From contig NZ_CP159510.1 in the NCBI RefSeq assembly GCF_040529185.1, positions 496,001-560,000 of the forward strand: DNA of 64,000 nucleotides. The letters run 5' to 3'. This document shows positions 42,046 through 50,833 of the stretch, piece by piece. Below the pieces are notes generated by a model. That model made no database searches. It was not told the origin of the DNA and saw only the letters and a program-made list of their open reading frames with translations. Position 1 is the stretch's first letter. The number at the start of each line of letters is the position of its first letter. The position numbers and the translations under genes are program-made. Source of the DNA: Sporolactobacillus sp. Y61. Lineage in GTDB: Bacteria; Bacillota; Bacilli; Bacillales; Sporolactobacillaceae.

Positions 42046-42612
42046 TCAGCGTGGCAGTTTGTCGTGATCCACGTAACGCTCGCCCTTCAGCTCGCTGATC
42101 AGGTTAATCGCCGTTTTCGCTCCATCGCCACTCGTCACAATCGTGTGGACACTGACACCGGCCGCCACACCGGCCGCCCAGATGCCGTCTATGCTTGTGT
42201 GGCCGTATTCATCCACATTGATCACGGTTTTCACGTATTTTTCGCGGCCGTCTTTTGTCTTCAGCCCAATGGCCTGTGCTAGTCTCGCATTCGATCCGGT
42301 TGCCAGAATCACCTGTCCGGCCGAATAAGTCGTACCGTCTTCCGTTTGAATTTCAAATGACCCGTCTTTTTTCTCAATATTTGTTGCCTGAGCTTTTACA
42401 AACTCAGTACCGGCCCGCGCTGCCTGCTTCCTTCCGGTTTCGACCAGATTCGCTCCGCTGGTCTCCTCAATACCGTAATGGTTTTTCAGAAGCGCATGCC
42501 GCGTTAATCCCTTTTCATTATCAAGAAGCAGTGTTTTCAGATCGGCTCTGCCTGTAAAGATGGCAGCACTCTGTCCGGCAGGTCCGCCACCAATGATCGC
42601 AACATCATACAT
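42046..42612 (-). CDS. Small FAD-dependent oxidoreductase, thioredoxin reductase-like
   Basis: This 188-residue protein has the FAD-binding start YDVAIIGGGPAGQSAAIF (about 2-19) and a C-terminal FAD signature GIWAAGVAAG. The NADPH-binding domain and the redox CxxC of true thioredoxin reductases are missing, so it is about half their size. The ATG at 42612 follows GGAGGG; an in-frame extension to 42690 has no ribosome site. Short relatives occur in Bacilli without assigned function. It may need a partner for electron transfer. Confidence 0.78.
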   Translation of the reverse strand: MYDVAIIGGGPAGQSAAIFTGRADLKTLLLDNEKGLTRHALLKNHYGIEETSGANLVETGRKQAARAGTEFVKAQATNIEKKDGSFEIQTEDGTTYSAGQVILATGSNARLAQAIGLKTKDGREKYVKTVINVDEYGHTSIDGIWAAGVAAGVSVHTIVTSGDGAKTAINLISELKGERYVDHDKLPR

Positions 42613-42818
42613 AAAAAATCCCTCCATTTTGGAAATTATCCTGTTTCCCCTTTTATCATAACTATTTTCACAGGTGAACGCTTGAATCATGCTTACAGCA
42701 GAGAGACTGGCGCCCTTTCGGCGGATGGGCAGGAAGATGGGATTATGCTAAAATGACTGGAAGATGACGGGAATCATTTGCTGGTCCTGCCGTCATTCTT
42801 TAATAAGGAGCTTTCCCT

Positions 42819-43754
42819 GTGAAAAAGATCATCCTCCCTGCCCTTTTTGGACTCATTTTCATCGTTCTGATCCTTACTGTCTTTTATTACCAGAATCAGG
42901 GACCCGCCGCCCGGCTGCAGCTGAATCATCCAGGAAAGATGCAGACAGCCCCTGAAAAAAAGACTGATGCTTTATGGCCGGTGAATCATGATACGATCAG
43001 CTATACCTTACAAAATCACGCGATTCACATCACGTTCAATAAAGGCCATAATTGGATAAAGGTCCCAGTAGAAACAGATGCATTATTTGGCGGAGAATAC
43101 AATGGAAACAGAGAGGAACTGATTGAAGGCAGCTACATCCTTACGCAAAACCGGGCAGGATTTTTAACTTTTGATGAAGCTGACGGGGAAAACACAAAAG
43201 TGGTCTTTACCTGGACCCCCGATCAGGGAAAAACATGGAGAAAGTCCGTCGTCACAGGATATTTTCCCTCTTTACGTTTCAGAAAGGTCGCTTTTATCAA
43301 TGCTCAGTCCGGCTATGTCATTTTATCCGGAGATCGAACCATGTCTCAGGAAGTCTCACGTGTCTATCTGACTCACAATGGCGGTCAAAGCTGGAAAAAC
43401 GTATCAGATCCAGGGGTCACACGATTAATTTCGGATGGTGGATTTGTTAATGCGTCCACCGGGTTTCTGTCTTACGGAACGATTAACCCTGAGAAACCGG
43501 ATCTCTATGTCACCCGTGACGGAGGAAAGTCCTGGGAGAAGGCGAGTATCCATATACCGGAAAAATATCAGAAGATCTTTGTTACAGCGGAGGTCCCAAA
43601 GATTGAGGGAGACCACTTATCTGTTCTCGTCAGCCAGGGACCAAACGGTGACTATCAGGGCGGCAAATTAAAAGGGAAGTTTATTTCAAAAGATAACGGC
43701 CGGACATGGACATTCTCAATGGAGGTACAGCAGGATGAAACAGAGCATGAATAG
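42819..43754 (+). CDS. Exported Asp-box (BNR/YCF48-like) repeat protein
   Basis: This 311-residue protein has an N-terminal membrane anchor or signal segment (IILPALFGLIFIVLILTVFYY). An extracellular beta-propeller-like part follows, with four Asp-box motifs: TPDQGKTW, THNGGQSW, TRDGGKSW and SKDNGRTW. Asp boxes are structural and occur in sialidases, sortilins and photosystem assembly factors, and no sialidase catalytic set is evident. The GTG start has AAGGAG 8 bases ahead. It overlaps the next membrane protein gene by 20 bases, so the two probably work together at the cell surface. Confidence 0.7.
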   Translation: MKKIILPALFGLIFIVLILTVFYYQNQGPAARLQLNHPGKMQTAPEKKTDALWPVNHDTISYTLQNHAIHITFNKGHNWIKVPVETDALFGGEYNGNREELIEGSYILTQNRAGFLTFDEADGENTKVVFTWTPDQGKTWRKSVVTGYFPSLRFRKVAFINAQSGYVILSGDRTMSQEVSRVYLTHNGGQSWKNVSDPGVTRLISDGGFVNASTGFLSYGTINPEKPDLYVTRDGGKSWEKASIHIPEKYQKIFVTAEVPKIEGDHLSVLVSQGPNGDYQGGKLKGKFISKDNGRTWTFSMEVQQDETEHE

Positions 43755-44598
43755 ATGGGCAGCGATCACTGGCTGGCTTTGCTTCCTTTTCGCCGCCGGC
43801 CTTTTCTTCCTGCAAATGGGCTTTTTACTTCTATACAGACGGTTTGGAATGGAATATATAGACAATCGACTTTTCTTCATCGTGAATATACTCTGTGTCT
43901 TCTTTTTCGCCCTGTCTATCATATTTTTGCTGAAACGGATGGTGGTGATCAAATGGATCATCTCCGGTATCGTCGTTCTTTTTATCATCGTTAACAGCGT
44001 TCTGTTTGTTCAAAGCAACCGGGAAATCAAAAACCTCATCAGTCTGTCACCTGACTGGGAACATATGCTGGTCATAAAAGAACGTGTGAAAACGGGCGAG
44101 GCCATTTACTATCGCTCTTATTATGGCATACTGGCTCGCCCGAGAGAAAAATTGCCTGATCAGGTCAGTGGGCCTTTAAAAGTGCAGTGGCTGGCAAATG
44201 ATATCGCAGCGGTGACTTACAGAACGGAGAATCATCAGTTGCAGCAGTTCATTGGGACATATGGGGACCGTGGAGGCGGAACTTCCTATTATTATGTGGG
44301 AGCTGAAATTCATGGACGCTGGCGGGCCGGCCATACCGAAGTAGTCAGCAGTACGAAGGGGATTTCTGTCAGCGAAAACCGAGCGACGGAAACCTTTAGC
44401 TGGGATGATGTGGAGCAGTTCGGCACACTGGCCGTGGTTTTAAAGCGAAACAATGAAGCGGTCTGGACCCTCTCCCTGAATGAAAATTTTAAGGTGCGGT
44501 CGAATGCGGCTGCACCGACGGTTGGAAACATCCGTCTTTTCAAGGCGAGCATGATGAAAAATCAGCCATTGACGTTAAATTATATATCGGAGAAGTAA
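43735..44598 (+). CDS. Membrane protein of unknown function
   Basis: This 287-residue protein has three N-terminal hydrophobic helices in its first 100 residues, including ITGWLCFLFAAGLFFLQMGF and WIISGIVVLFIIVNSVLFV. A roughly 185-residue extracytoplasmic domain follows, rich in beta-type sequence (for example GTYGDRGGGTSYYYVGAEI). I do not recognise the family. GGAGGT precedes the ATG at 9 bases, inside the end of the Asp-box gene, so the pair is an operon. Confidence 0.6.
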   Translation: MKQSMNRWAAITGWLCFLFAAGLFFLQMGFLLLYRRFGMEYIDNRLFFIVNILCVFFFALSIIFLLKRMVVIKWIISGIVVLFIIVNSVLFVQSNREIKNLISLSPDWEHMLVIKERVKTGEAIYYRSYYGILARPREKLPDQVSGPLKVQWLANDIAAVTYRTENHQLQQFIGTYGDRGGGTSYYYVGAEIHGRWRAGHTEVVSSTKGISVSENRATETFSWDDVEQFGTLAVVLKRNNEAVWTLSLNENFKVRSNAAAPTVGNIRLFKASMMKNQPLTLNYISEK

Positions 44599-44775
44599 AC
44601 AGATATATATTTCATCAATTATGGTCCCACGTATGGAATTGGCAGCTCCCCCCACGAACATAACACATGGAAGAGGTGTATCCACTGATCAGCTGAAGAA
44701 CACCTGCCGGCCGGCAAGCACAGACCTGGCCAGAAGTTAAGTCATTCCAAACCGTTTTCCTCTTAAGCCTGTCAG

Positions 44776-44815
44776 AAAGGCACCTCTCCCAATGGCTTCG
44801 GAGCAGGTGCCTTTT
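44776..44815. terminator. Bidirectional terminator
   Basis: AAAGGCACCT (44776-44785) and AGGTGCCTTT (44805-44814) form a ten-pair stem with T-rich flanks. It lies between the membrane protein gene and the convergent MFS gene. Confidence 0.8.
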
Positions 44816-46147
44816 CTACAGAAATATTATTCTTTCTCTGGTTCTGCATCGATATATGACGTTTTTGATGATTCCTGCATCCGCCAGTAGACGATGAGAC
44901 TGATAAAGATGCAGAAAGACACGTAAAAGAAGAAAAGGGGTTCGATCCCGATGCTTTTAAACCACAGTGCGACGAATTCAGCGGTTCCACCGAACAGAGC
45001 TACGGTCAGGCCGTATGGAAGACCAACACCCAGCGCACGGATCTCGGTGGGAAACAACTCTGCTTTAACGATCGCATTTATTGACGTATAGCCTGTGACA
45101 ATCACCAGGCCAGCTAACATCAACAGAAACGCGGCGACTGCACTGTGGGACGCACGCATGACAAACATCAGCGGGACCGTCGCAAGCGTCCCGCAAATGC
45201 CAAAGAAAAACAGAAGCGGTCTGCGGCCAATGTGATCGGATAATAATCCGGCAAGCGGCTGCAGGATCAGAAAGATCAGCAAGGCAACGAAATTAATCAC
45301 ACTGACGACTTCTTTATCCAGTCCGACCGAGTTAATCATGAATTTCTGAATATACGTGGTATAAGTATAGAATGCTACGGTACCCCCGAGTGTCAGACCA
45401 ACGACGGTCAGAACGGCACGTGGATATTTCAACAGCGCCTTCAGGGTCCCGGCATGCTTCTTCGTTTTTCCGGACATGTTTTTGAACTGTTCGGATTCAT
45501 CCATAGTCAGCCGCAGCCAGAGTACAGCGAGTGCGCCAAGTGCGCCGATCACGAACGGGATGCGCCAGCCCCACACATTCAGCTGTTCCTCATTGAGGTT
45601 CAGCTGAAGAACGATCTGAACGCCGAGGGCAACCAGCTGACCTCCGACCAGCGTCACATATTGAAAACTGGAATAGAAACCACGGCGTCCTTTGCTTGCC
45701 ATCTCGGAAAGATACGTCGCTGATGTCCCGTACTCTCCGCCAAGCGACAGCCCCTGAAAAAGGCGGGCCAGAACAAGAATGATCGGGGCAAAAACGCCGA
45801 TCGTCTGGTATCCCGGCGTTGCAGCGATAATCAGAGAGCCGCTCGCCATGATCGAAATCGAGAGTGTCAGAGCCGCCCGCCGGCCATGTCGATCCGCATA
45901 GCGTCCCATAATCAGACTGCCGATTGGCCGCATCAGGAAACCGATAGCGAATATCGCAGCCGTGTTCAGCAACCGAGAAGTCGGGTCTTCTGACGGAAAA
46001 AAGTCTGTTGAAAAATAAACGGCAAAGGCTGCATAAACGTACCAGTCATACCATTCAATCATGTTTCCAAAGGAACCTTTAACCTAGAATATTCATGGCC
46101 CGCGGTATGAACTTTGCTTGTCGTTGAGCCACCAAGGTTTACAGCGA

Positions 46148-46175
46148 TTTTCACTTTTCACCTGAAAAGTGAAAA
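46148..46175. other. Perfect hairpin in the IS leader
   Basis: TTTTCACTTTTCA (46148-46160) and TGAAAAGTGAAAA (46163-46175) pair over thirteen bases around a two-base loop. It lies ahead of the transposase gene and may block read-through transcription or hide the ribosome site. Confidence 0.75.
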
Positions 46176-46248
46176 AAGGGAATGAAAAAGGAGCTCATTC
46201 CTTGTATGATTAAGTTAAGCGAAACCAAACATACAGGGGGCTCCTCAT

Positions 46249-47577
46249 ATGTCCAGTGTAAAGGAATCAACGTTCCACTTCAATAAAAAGATTAAAGCCA
46301 GTTTCTCAGGCGGCGCGCTTTCTTCCGATTCCGGCTTATTACTTTATCGAGAATTCGATGAAAAGACTGGCCTCAGTGAGTTGATCCAGGAAAAACTGTA
46401 CGTGAACGATCCGGTCACTCATGCCAGGCACACCAACCCAAAGGTGGTGATTCAGAAAATCTATCAGCACCTGGCTGGCTATCACACCGACGACCAGGCC
46501 GATGAGTTGGGAACAGATCCCATATTTACGACCCTGCTTGAGAAGAAGCACCTGGCTTCCCAACCGCGGCTGTCCCGCTTTAATCAACGCGTGGATGCCG
46601 ACACCGTTCAATCGCTGGAAGCCGTCAATCAAGCTTACCTGGATCGACTCTATGCCCTCAGGCCCAGTCAGCAGGTAGTGCTTGACGTGGATTCAGCCAA
46701 TTTTGAGACCGCCGGGCATCAGGAAGGCGCGGCCTACAATGCCCATTACCAGGACACCGGCTACCATCCGCTTCTCCTGTTTGACTCGCTGACCGGCTAC
46801 TGCCTGAAAGCCGAACTACGTTCCGGCAATGTCTACACCTCCCGTGGTGTCGTCGATTTTATCCGTCCGGTGCTGGCACACTATCGCTCGCTCAATCCCG
46901 GACAGGATCTGGCCGTCCGGGGAGACAGTGGCTTCGCCGTTCCCGGGCTGTACAGCTTGTGTGAGGAAAAAGAGGTTTTTTACGCCATCCGTTTGAAGGC
47001 CAACCCCCGGTTGGCTGAAAAAGCACAGCGGCTTGTGGAAGCCCGTCAGAAAAAGCACGCCATGCCAGTCGGTTCTCCAGTCGTGTTTTATCGTGAATTT
47101 CAGTACCAGGCGGCTTCCTGGGATCAGGCCCGGCGAGTTGTTGTGAAACTGGAGCGCCCGGAAGGTGAGCTCTTTTTCCAACCGACCTTTATTGTCACGA
47201 ATATGAGCCTTCCCGCTAAACGCGTCATTAAATTCTATCAAAACCGGGGCACGATGGAAAACCTGATCAAGGAAGGCAAGAACGGTTTTGCCTTTGATCA
47301 GCTGAGCAGCACCCGTTTTGAAGCCAACGCGGTGAAACTGCAGATTCGTATGCTGGCAAGCAATATTGAAGCCGGGTTTCGCCTGCTCTGTCTGCCGAAA
47401 TCCGCTAAAAAGAAGCGGCTTTGTATGGATACTGTGCGCCTTCGCCTGATCAAGATTGCCGGCAGGCTCGTTCATTCCGGCCGTTCGCTCATTTTCCGAC
47501 TCTGCAGTCACTGTCTTTACCAAAAGGCCTTCCGGCAGACGCTGGATCAAATCCATCGGTTGCCGGCATTGGCATAG
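46249..47577 (+). CDS. IS1380-family transposase
   Basis: This 442-residue DDE transposase is full length for the family. Early motif FSGGALSSDSGLLLYREFD (about 16-34), the first acidic region VLDVDSANFETAGHQEGA (about 139-156), AVRGDSGFAVPGLY around the second Asp, and the C-terminal NRGTMENLIKEGKNGFAFD with the catalytic Glu are all present. The frame is intact and both element ends are present, so it may be active. Its start follows GGGGGCTCC, a poor ribosome site, as often found in insertion sequences. Confidence 0.93.
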   Translation: MSSVKESTFHFNKKIKASFSGGALSSDSGLLLYREFDEKTGLSELIQEKLYVNDPVTHARHTNPKVVIQKIYQHLAGYHTDDQADELGTDPIFTTLLEKKHLASQPRLSRFNQRVDADTVQSLEAVNQAYLDRLYALRPSQQVVLDVDSANFETAGHQEGAAYNAHYQDTGYHPLLLFDSLTGYCLKAELRSGNVYTSRGVVDFIRPVLAHYRSLNPGQDLAVRGDSGFAVPGLYSLCEEKEVFYAIRLKANPRLAEKAQRLVEARQKKHAMPVGSPVVFYREFQYQAASWDQARRVVVKLERPEGELFFQPTFIVTNMSLPAKRVIKFYQNRGTMENLIKEGKNGFAFDQLSSTRFEANAVKLQIRMLASNIEAGFRLLCLPKSAKKKRLCMDTVRLRLIKIAGRLVHSGRSLIFRLCSHCLYQKAFRQTLDQIHRLPALA

Positions 47578-47855
47578 TGTCCAGACCATCAATCTTAAAA
47601 AATTCAGAATTTCTGTTGGAAACGACGGGATTCGTCTGCCCTGAAAACGAGAAAATGGCTGTCCGCATGTTCCATGCGGGCCAACAGGCATTCAAAATCA
47701 TCGTTAAGTTGTTCGCTTAGTAAAAATCTGTAAAATCCTTTGCGAAATTACCACCTAAACCATAGAAAATAAGCTGCTATGAATAATTCAGGTTTAAGAA
47801 TGTTGGAGGCAATATGGCGCGACTTTGCGCGCTCTTCAGATGTTCTTTCAGTCAT

Positions 47856-48390
47856 GTTGAACCTCTCCTTTGCATGAAAAAAGCTTGCCGGCCGGCCCAT
47901 TGCAGGCGCTGCCGAATTGTTTTTCTTTTTTCGTAAAATTTTTACTTTCTCAAGATATAAGACAGACCCGATCCGGCCGCTTTGTTCCTCGAGAAATAAT
48001 CATTCAGACAGTCTATTTAGCCAATAAATTTATTTTCATCCGTGGTCATGATCGCCCGCTCATCAATGTGCTCTGATCCGGAAATAATTCCTTTTTGTTA
48101 TTATTACAATAACATAAAGATCATAATATAGCAGTATTTTTTATCAATTGATGAAATATTTTTTATTATTTTATGTTTTTACTGTAAACCATTTTCTTTT
48201 CTCTGTAGAACCATCTCCTCCTGGAAATAACCGGGAGCTGCCCTCACATTTAAACGAGCGCGTAACAGTTAAATAAATGTTTGATTGACTGAACAGATCC
48301 TGAACGAGCCGTTAATTTTACAGCCGTGTGCATATGATTCGTCATATTTTTTTTCAATGAATAGACTGGATCATAACGGAGGAATTTGTG
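47856..48390. other. AT-rich intergenic region
   Basis: Apart from the ribosome site of the interrupted MFS gene (47861-47870), I see no gene. The stretch 48090-48200 is strikingly AT-rich with many T runs and may hold promoters for the divergent neighbours. CGGAGGAA at 48378-48385 serves the gene starting at 48391. Confidence 0.4.
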
Positions 48391-48914
48391 ATGGATCAGC
48401 AGATGACGGAAGCGGGATACCTGGGGATTAATGCATTGGGTACTATTGTTGCCGCAATTGGCGCAACACCGGGCCACGCCATTATTCCCGATCAATGGAA
48501 AAATGATTTCAGTATCATCGGAAACGCCCTGCAGGCAGCAGGCAACACGGGGAAGTCGGGTTCAGTACAGGTCTGGACGCAGTCGGAGACGGGACGCAGG
48601 CATTGGGCAACAGTCTGGTCATCCATGGATTGATCACTCAGAAGGACGGCCCTCGCACCGTCATGATCGGTAACTGGCTGCAGGCACTCGGCGGCACGCT
48701 TTCGCTGCAGGCACTTCTTGTTGATGAAGAACGGGATTGGGCGACTATCCTTACGATTATCGGTAATCTTCTGCAAATCGCCGGCAATTCGCTGCAGGCG
48801 GCTTCGGTTGCTCTTCAAAGAACGGGCAAAACAAACGCCGATCAGATCAACCTGGCAGGAGGCTGGGTCCAGGCTCTGGGTGCCTCCCTGTCCTATCTCT
48901 CTGCGACCACTTAA
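48391..48914 (+). pseudogene. Small repetitive hydrophobic protein (DUF6944-like), frame broken
   Basis: The first frame begins MDQQMTEAGYLGINALGTIV at 48391 and runs off after GNALQAAGNTG. The second frame continues LGNSLVIHGLITQKDG to 48914. Adding one G to the GGGG run at 48549-48552 joins them through EVGFSTGLDAVGDGTQALGN into about 174 residues. The whole is built of degenerate repeats such as IIGNALQAAGN, GNWLQALGG, GNLLQIAGNSLQAA and GGWVQALGASL. It resembles small Bacillus proteins of unknown function, DUF6944 by recall. The single-base lesion may be a sequencing error. Confidence 0.65.
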
Positions 48915-49096
48915 CTGTTCAAACGTCAAACCCGCCGATCCTGCTCCCTTCCTGCTTCTGTAAAGTCCGCGCCTGTTATATGATGATGGGGATACACGCC
49001 TGAGCAGATCTTGAAATTTCGGATCAGTCCGCATTGGGCTCGCGACCCAATTGACCGTTCTGTTACTGTTTTGATCCGGTTCAATCGTTCCGGGCG

Positions 49097-49732
49097 TTAC
49101 TGACCTGACTGATCCCCGGGTTCACAACCGATAAATCCGTAAAAAAACAGATAAACCAGTTCGTCAGTGAGTATTTTCATCGCCACCGGATGTTCTGCCG
49201 GAAGGGTTCCGTTTTTCGGATTCTGTGCATACTGCATGTACATGTCGATGTAGACCATCAGAGCCTGATCGGAAATCTGAGGTCGAATCAGTCCGGCTTC
49301 TCTCCCGCGCCGGATTAAAGTTCCCCAGAATCTGGCTTTACAGTCCTGATTAGCCTGCATCACTTCTGTACTGTCAAATTCCCCCTGCAAATCTTTTAAA
49401 GCAAATTTGTAAAAATCGCTATTCATGTCTTTCACAAAATCATGCTTACTCTGAATCATTTTTCTTACCAGAGTGGTGAAATCGATCGATGTATCGTCAA
49501 CCAGCTTCTGAAACCGACCATACCCCTCTACGACGATATGCCGCATAACCTGATGACCGAGAGTCATCTTGCTGTCGAAGTACTTGTATAAAGTGACCGG
49601 AGACACCCCTGCCTGTTTTGCAATGGCCGTAATACTTGTTTTTGTAAAACCGTTATGCGTAAACAGATCCGTTGCAGCTGCCAGAATCCGCCTGTGGGTC
49701 TCAGCATGCCTCTCTTCATTCGTTGCCATCAT
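49097..49732 (-). CDS. TetR-family regulator of the adjacent ABC exporter
   Basis: This 211-residue repressor has the N-terminal helix-turn-helix FTKTSITAIAKQAGVSPVTLYKYFDSK (about 24-50), strongly typical of TetR. A variable ligand-binding half follows. It is divergent from an ABC exporter operon, with large inverted repeats between them, so it probably represses both and is released by a toxic substrate of the exporter. Confidence 0.9.
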   Translation of the reverse strand: MMATNEERHAETHRRILAAATDLFTHNGFTKTSITAIAKQAGVSPVTLYKYFDSKMTLGHQVMRHIVVEGYGRFQKLVDDTSIDFTTLVRKMIQSKHDFVKDMNSDFYKFALKDLQGEFDSTEVMQANQDCKARFWGTLIRRGREAGLIRPQISDQALMVYIDMYMQYAQNPKNGTLPAEHPVAMKILTDELVYLFFYGFIGCEPGDQSGQ

Positions 49733-49748
49733 ATCACCTGTTTATAAA

Positions 49749-49842
49749 TGAATTATTATTCACATATCATTTCATTTTATCATATATTTTTTGATTAAAT
49801 AAGTTTTTTAAACTGAAATATTTAATATTTATATTTCAGTTT
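49749..49842. promoter_or_regulatory. Operators between TetR and the ABC exporter
   Basis: A 33-base inverted repeat has perfect eleven-base arms, AAACTGAAATA (49810-49820) and TATTTCAGTTT (49832-49842). A smaller one, TGAATTATTATTCA (49749-49762), lies by the TetR start. Both are suited to TetR-type binding. Confidence 0.65.
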
Positions 49843-49909
49843 TTGTTGATTTTTCTTTCGTATCGTTCTATGATTCAGGATGAAGTCCGTAACGGAAGGA
49901 GAGATGGCT

Positions 49910-50827
49910 GTGACAGCTCCTGTTTTGCAAATCAACCATCTGCAGAAAAAATTTGGCAAGTTCCAGGCACTGAAAGACATCACATTCAATGTCTACCCCG
50001 GAGAAGTGTTCGGTTTTATTGGACCGAACGGGGCCGGTAAATCAACCACCATCCGAACCCTGCTGGGGATCATTAAAGCAAGTGGCGGTTCAGCTCAGTT
50101 TTTTGGGCAGGATGTCTGGACCAGAAGCGTGTCCATTCACAGGCGACTGGCCTACGTTCCCGGTGATGTGTACCTGTGGCCCAATCTGACAGGTGGCGAA
50201 ATTATCGACCTGTTTCTTAAACTGGGCGGACAAAAGCATTCAGCCCGGACAGACCAGTTGATCAAACGGTTTGGACTGGATCCGGGTAAAAAATCCCGTA
50301 CCTATTCAAAGGGCAACCGGCAGAAAGTGGCACTCATTGCCGCCTTTTCGTCAAATGCCGATTTTTATATCTTTGATGAACCGACTTCCGGCCTCGACCC
50401 GCTAAATGAACAGATCTTTCAAAATTTGGTTATGGAACTGAAAAAAGAGGGAAAATCCGTTCTGCTGTCCAGTCACATTCTCTCTGAAGTAGAGAAGATG
50501 TGTGACCGGATCGCGATTATTCGTCAGGGAGAAATCATTGAAACCGGAACACTGGCCGAGATGCGTCACCTGACCCGTACCGTCATCTCTGTAACCACAC
50601 GGGAAGCGCCGGATGGCCTGGAAAACCAGCCCGGTGTATACAGTGTGAAAGCCGGCAGGCAGCCAAACCAGGTCTCCTTCTCAGTGGCATCCGAAAACAC
50701 GGAATCAATTATGAATTATCTCGCTTCACGTGGCATCCAGGCGATTCAGAGTAATCCTCCGGCTCTTGAAGATCTGTTCATGCGTTATTATGAACAATCC
50801 GATCATACTGCGGATACAAAGGAGTGA
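49910..50827 (+). CDS. ABC exporter ATP-binding protein
   Basis: This 305-residue ATPase of the drug-export (DrrA/CcmA-like) class has Walker A GPNGAGKST (about 38-46), the variant signature YSKGNRQKVAL (about 132) and Walker B FYIFDEPTSGLDPLNEQ (about 155). The signature lacks the usual LSGGQ, as in several DrrA-like exporters. The GTG at 49910 has AAGGAG 8 bases ahead; ATG codons at 49880 and 49904 are worse placed. It precedes the permease gene by six bases. Confidence 0.88.
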   Translation: MTAPVLQINHLQKKFGKFQALKDITFNVYPGEVFGFIGPNGAGKSTTIRTLLGIIKASGGSAQFFGQDVWTRSVSIHRRLAYVPGDVYLWPNLTGGEIIDLFLKLGGQKHSARTDQLIKRFGLDPGKKSRTYSKGNRQKVALIAAFSSNADFYIFDEPTSGLDPLNEQIFQNLVMELKKEGKSVLLSSHILSEVEKMCDRIAIIRQGEIIETGTLAEMRHLTRTVISVTTREAPDGLENQPGVYSVKAGRQPNQVSFSVASENTESIMNYLASRGIQAIQSNPPALEDLFMRYYEQSDHTADTKE

Positions 50828-50833
50828 CGGGAG

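Larger units (their letters stand above)
46083..47792 (+). mobile_element. Complete IS1380-family insertion sequence
   Basis: This 1710-base element has imperfect terminal inverted repeats: CCTAGAATATTCATGGC at the left, and CCTGAATTATTCATAGC reading inward from the right (13 of 17 match). It is flanked by 5-base direct repeats TTTAA (46078-46082 and 47793-47797). Size, ends beginning CCT and the AT-rich 5-base duplication fit IS1380/ISEcp1-like elements. It carries one transposase gene and about 165-215 bases of untranslated sequence at each end. Confidence 0.93.
44827..47855 (-). pseudogene. MHS-type MFS transporter split by an IS1380 element
   Basis: The main part (44827-46082) encodes 411 residues of a metabolite:H+ symporter (ProP/ShiA-like), with MIEWYDWYVYAAFAVYF, GRYADRHGRRAALTLS and ARLFQGLSLGGEYGTSATYL. 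Its first 26 residues are missing there. They are found beyond the insertion at 47855-47793: an ATG with AAAGGAGAGG ahead, reading MTERTSEERAKSRHIASN. Removing the element (46083-47792) and one TTTAA copy joins the parts in frame as SNILKGSFGNMIEWYDWY, giving about 437 residues. The gene is therefore an otherwise intact transporter, inactivated recently. Confidence 0.92.

Noticed and set aside
46816..47691. Minus-strand frame of 291 codons inside the IS element
   Set aside because: It is the antisense shadow of the IS1380 transposase gene.
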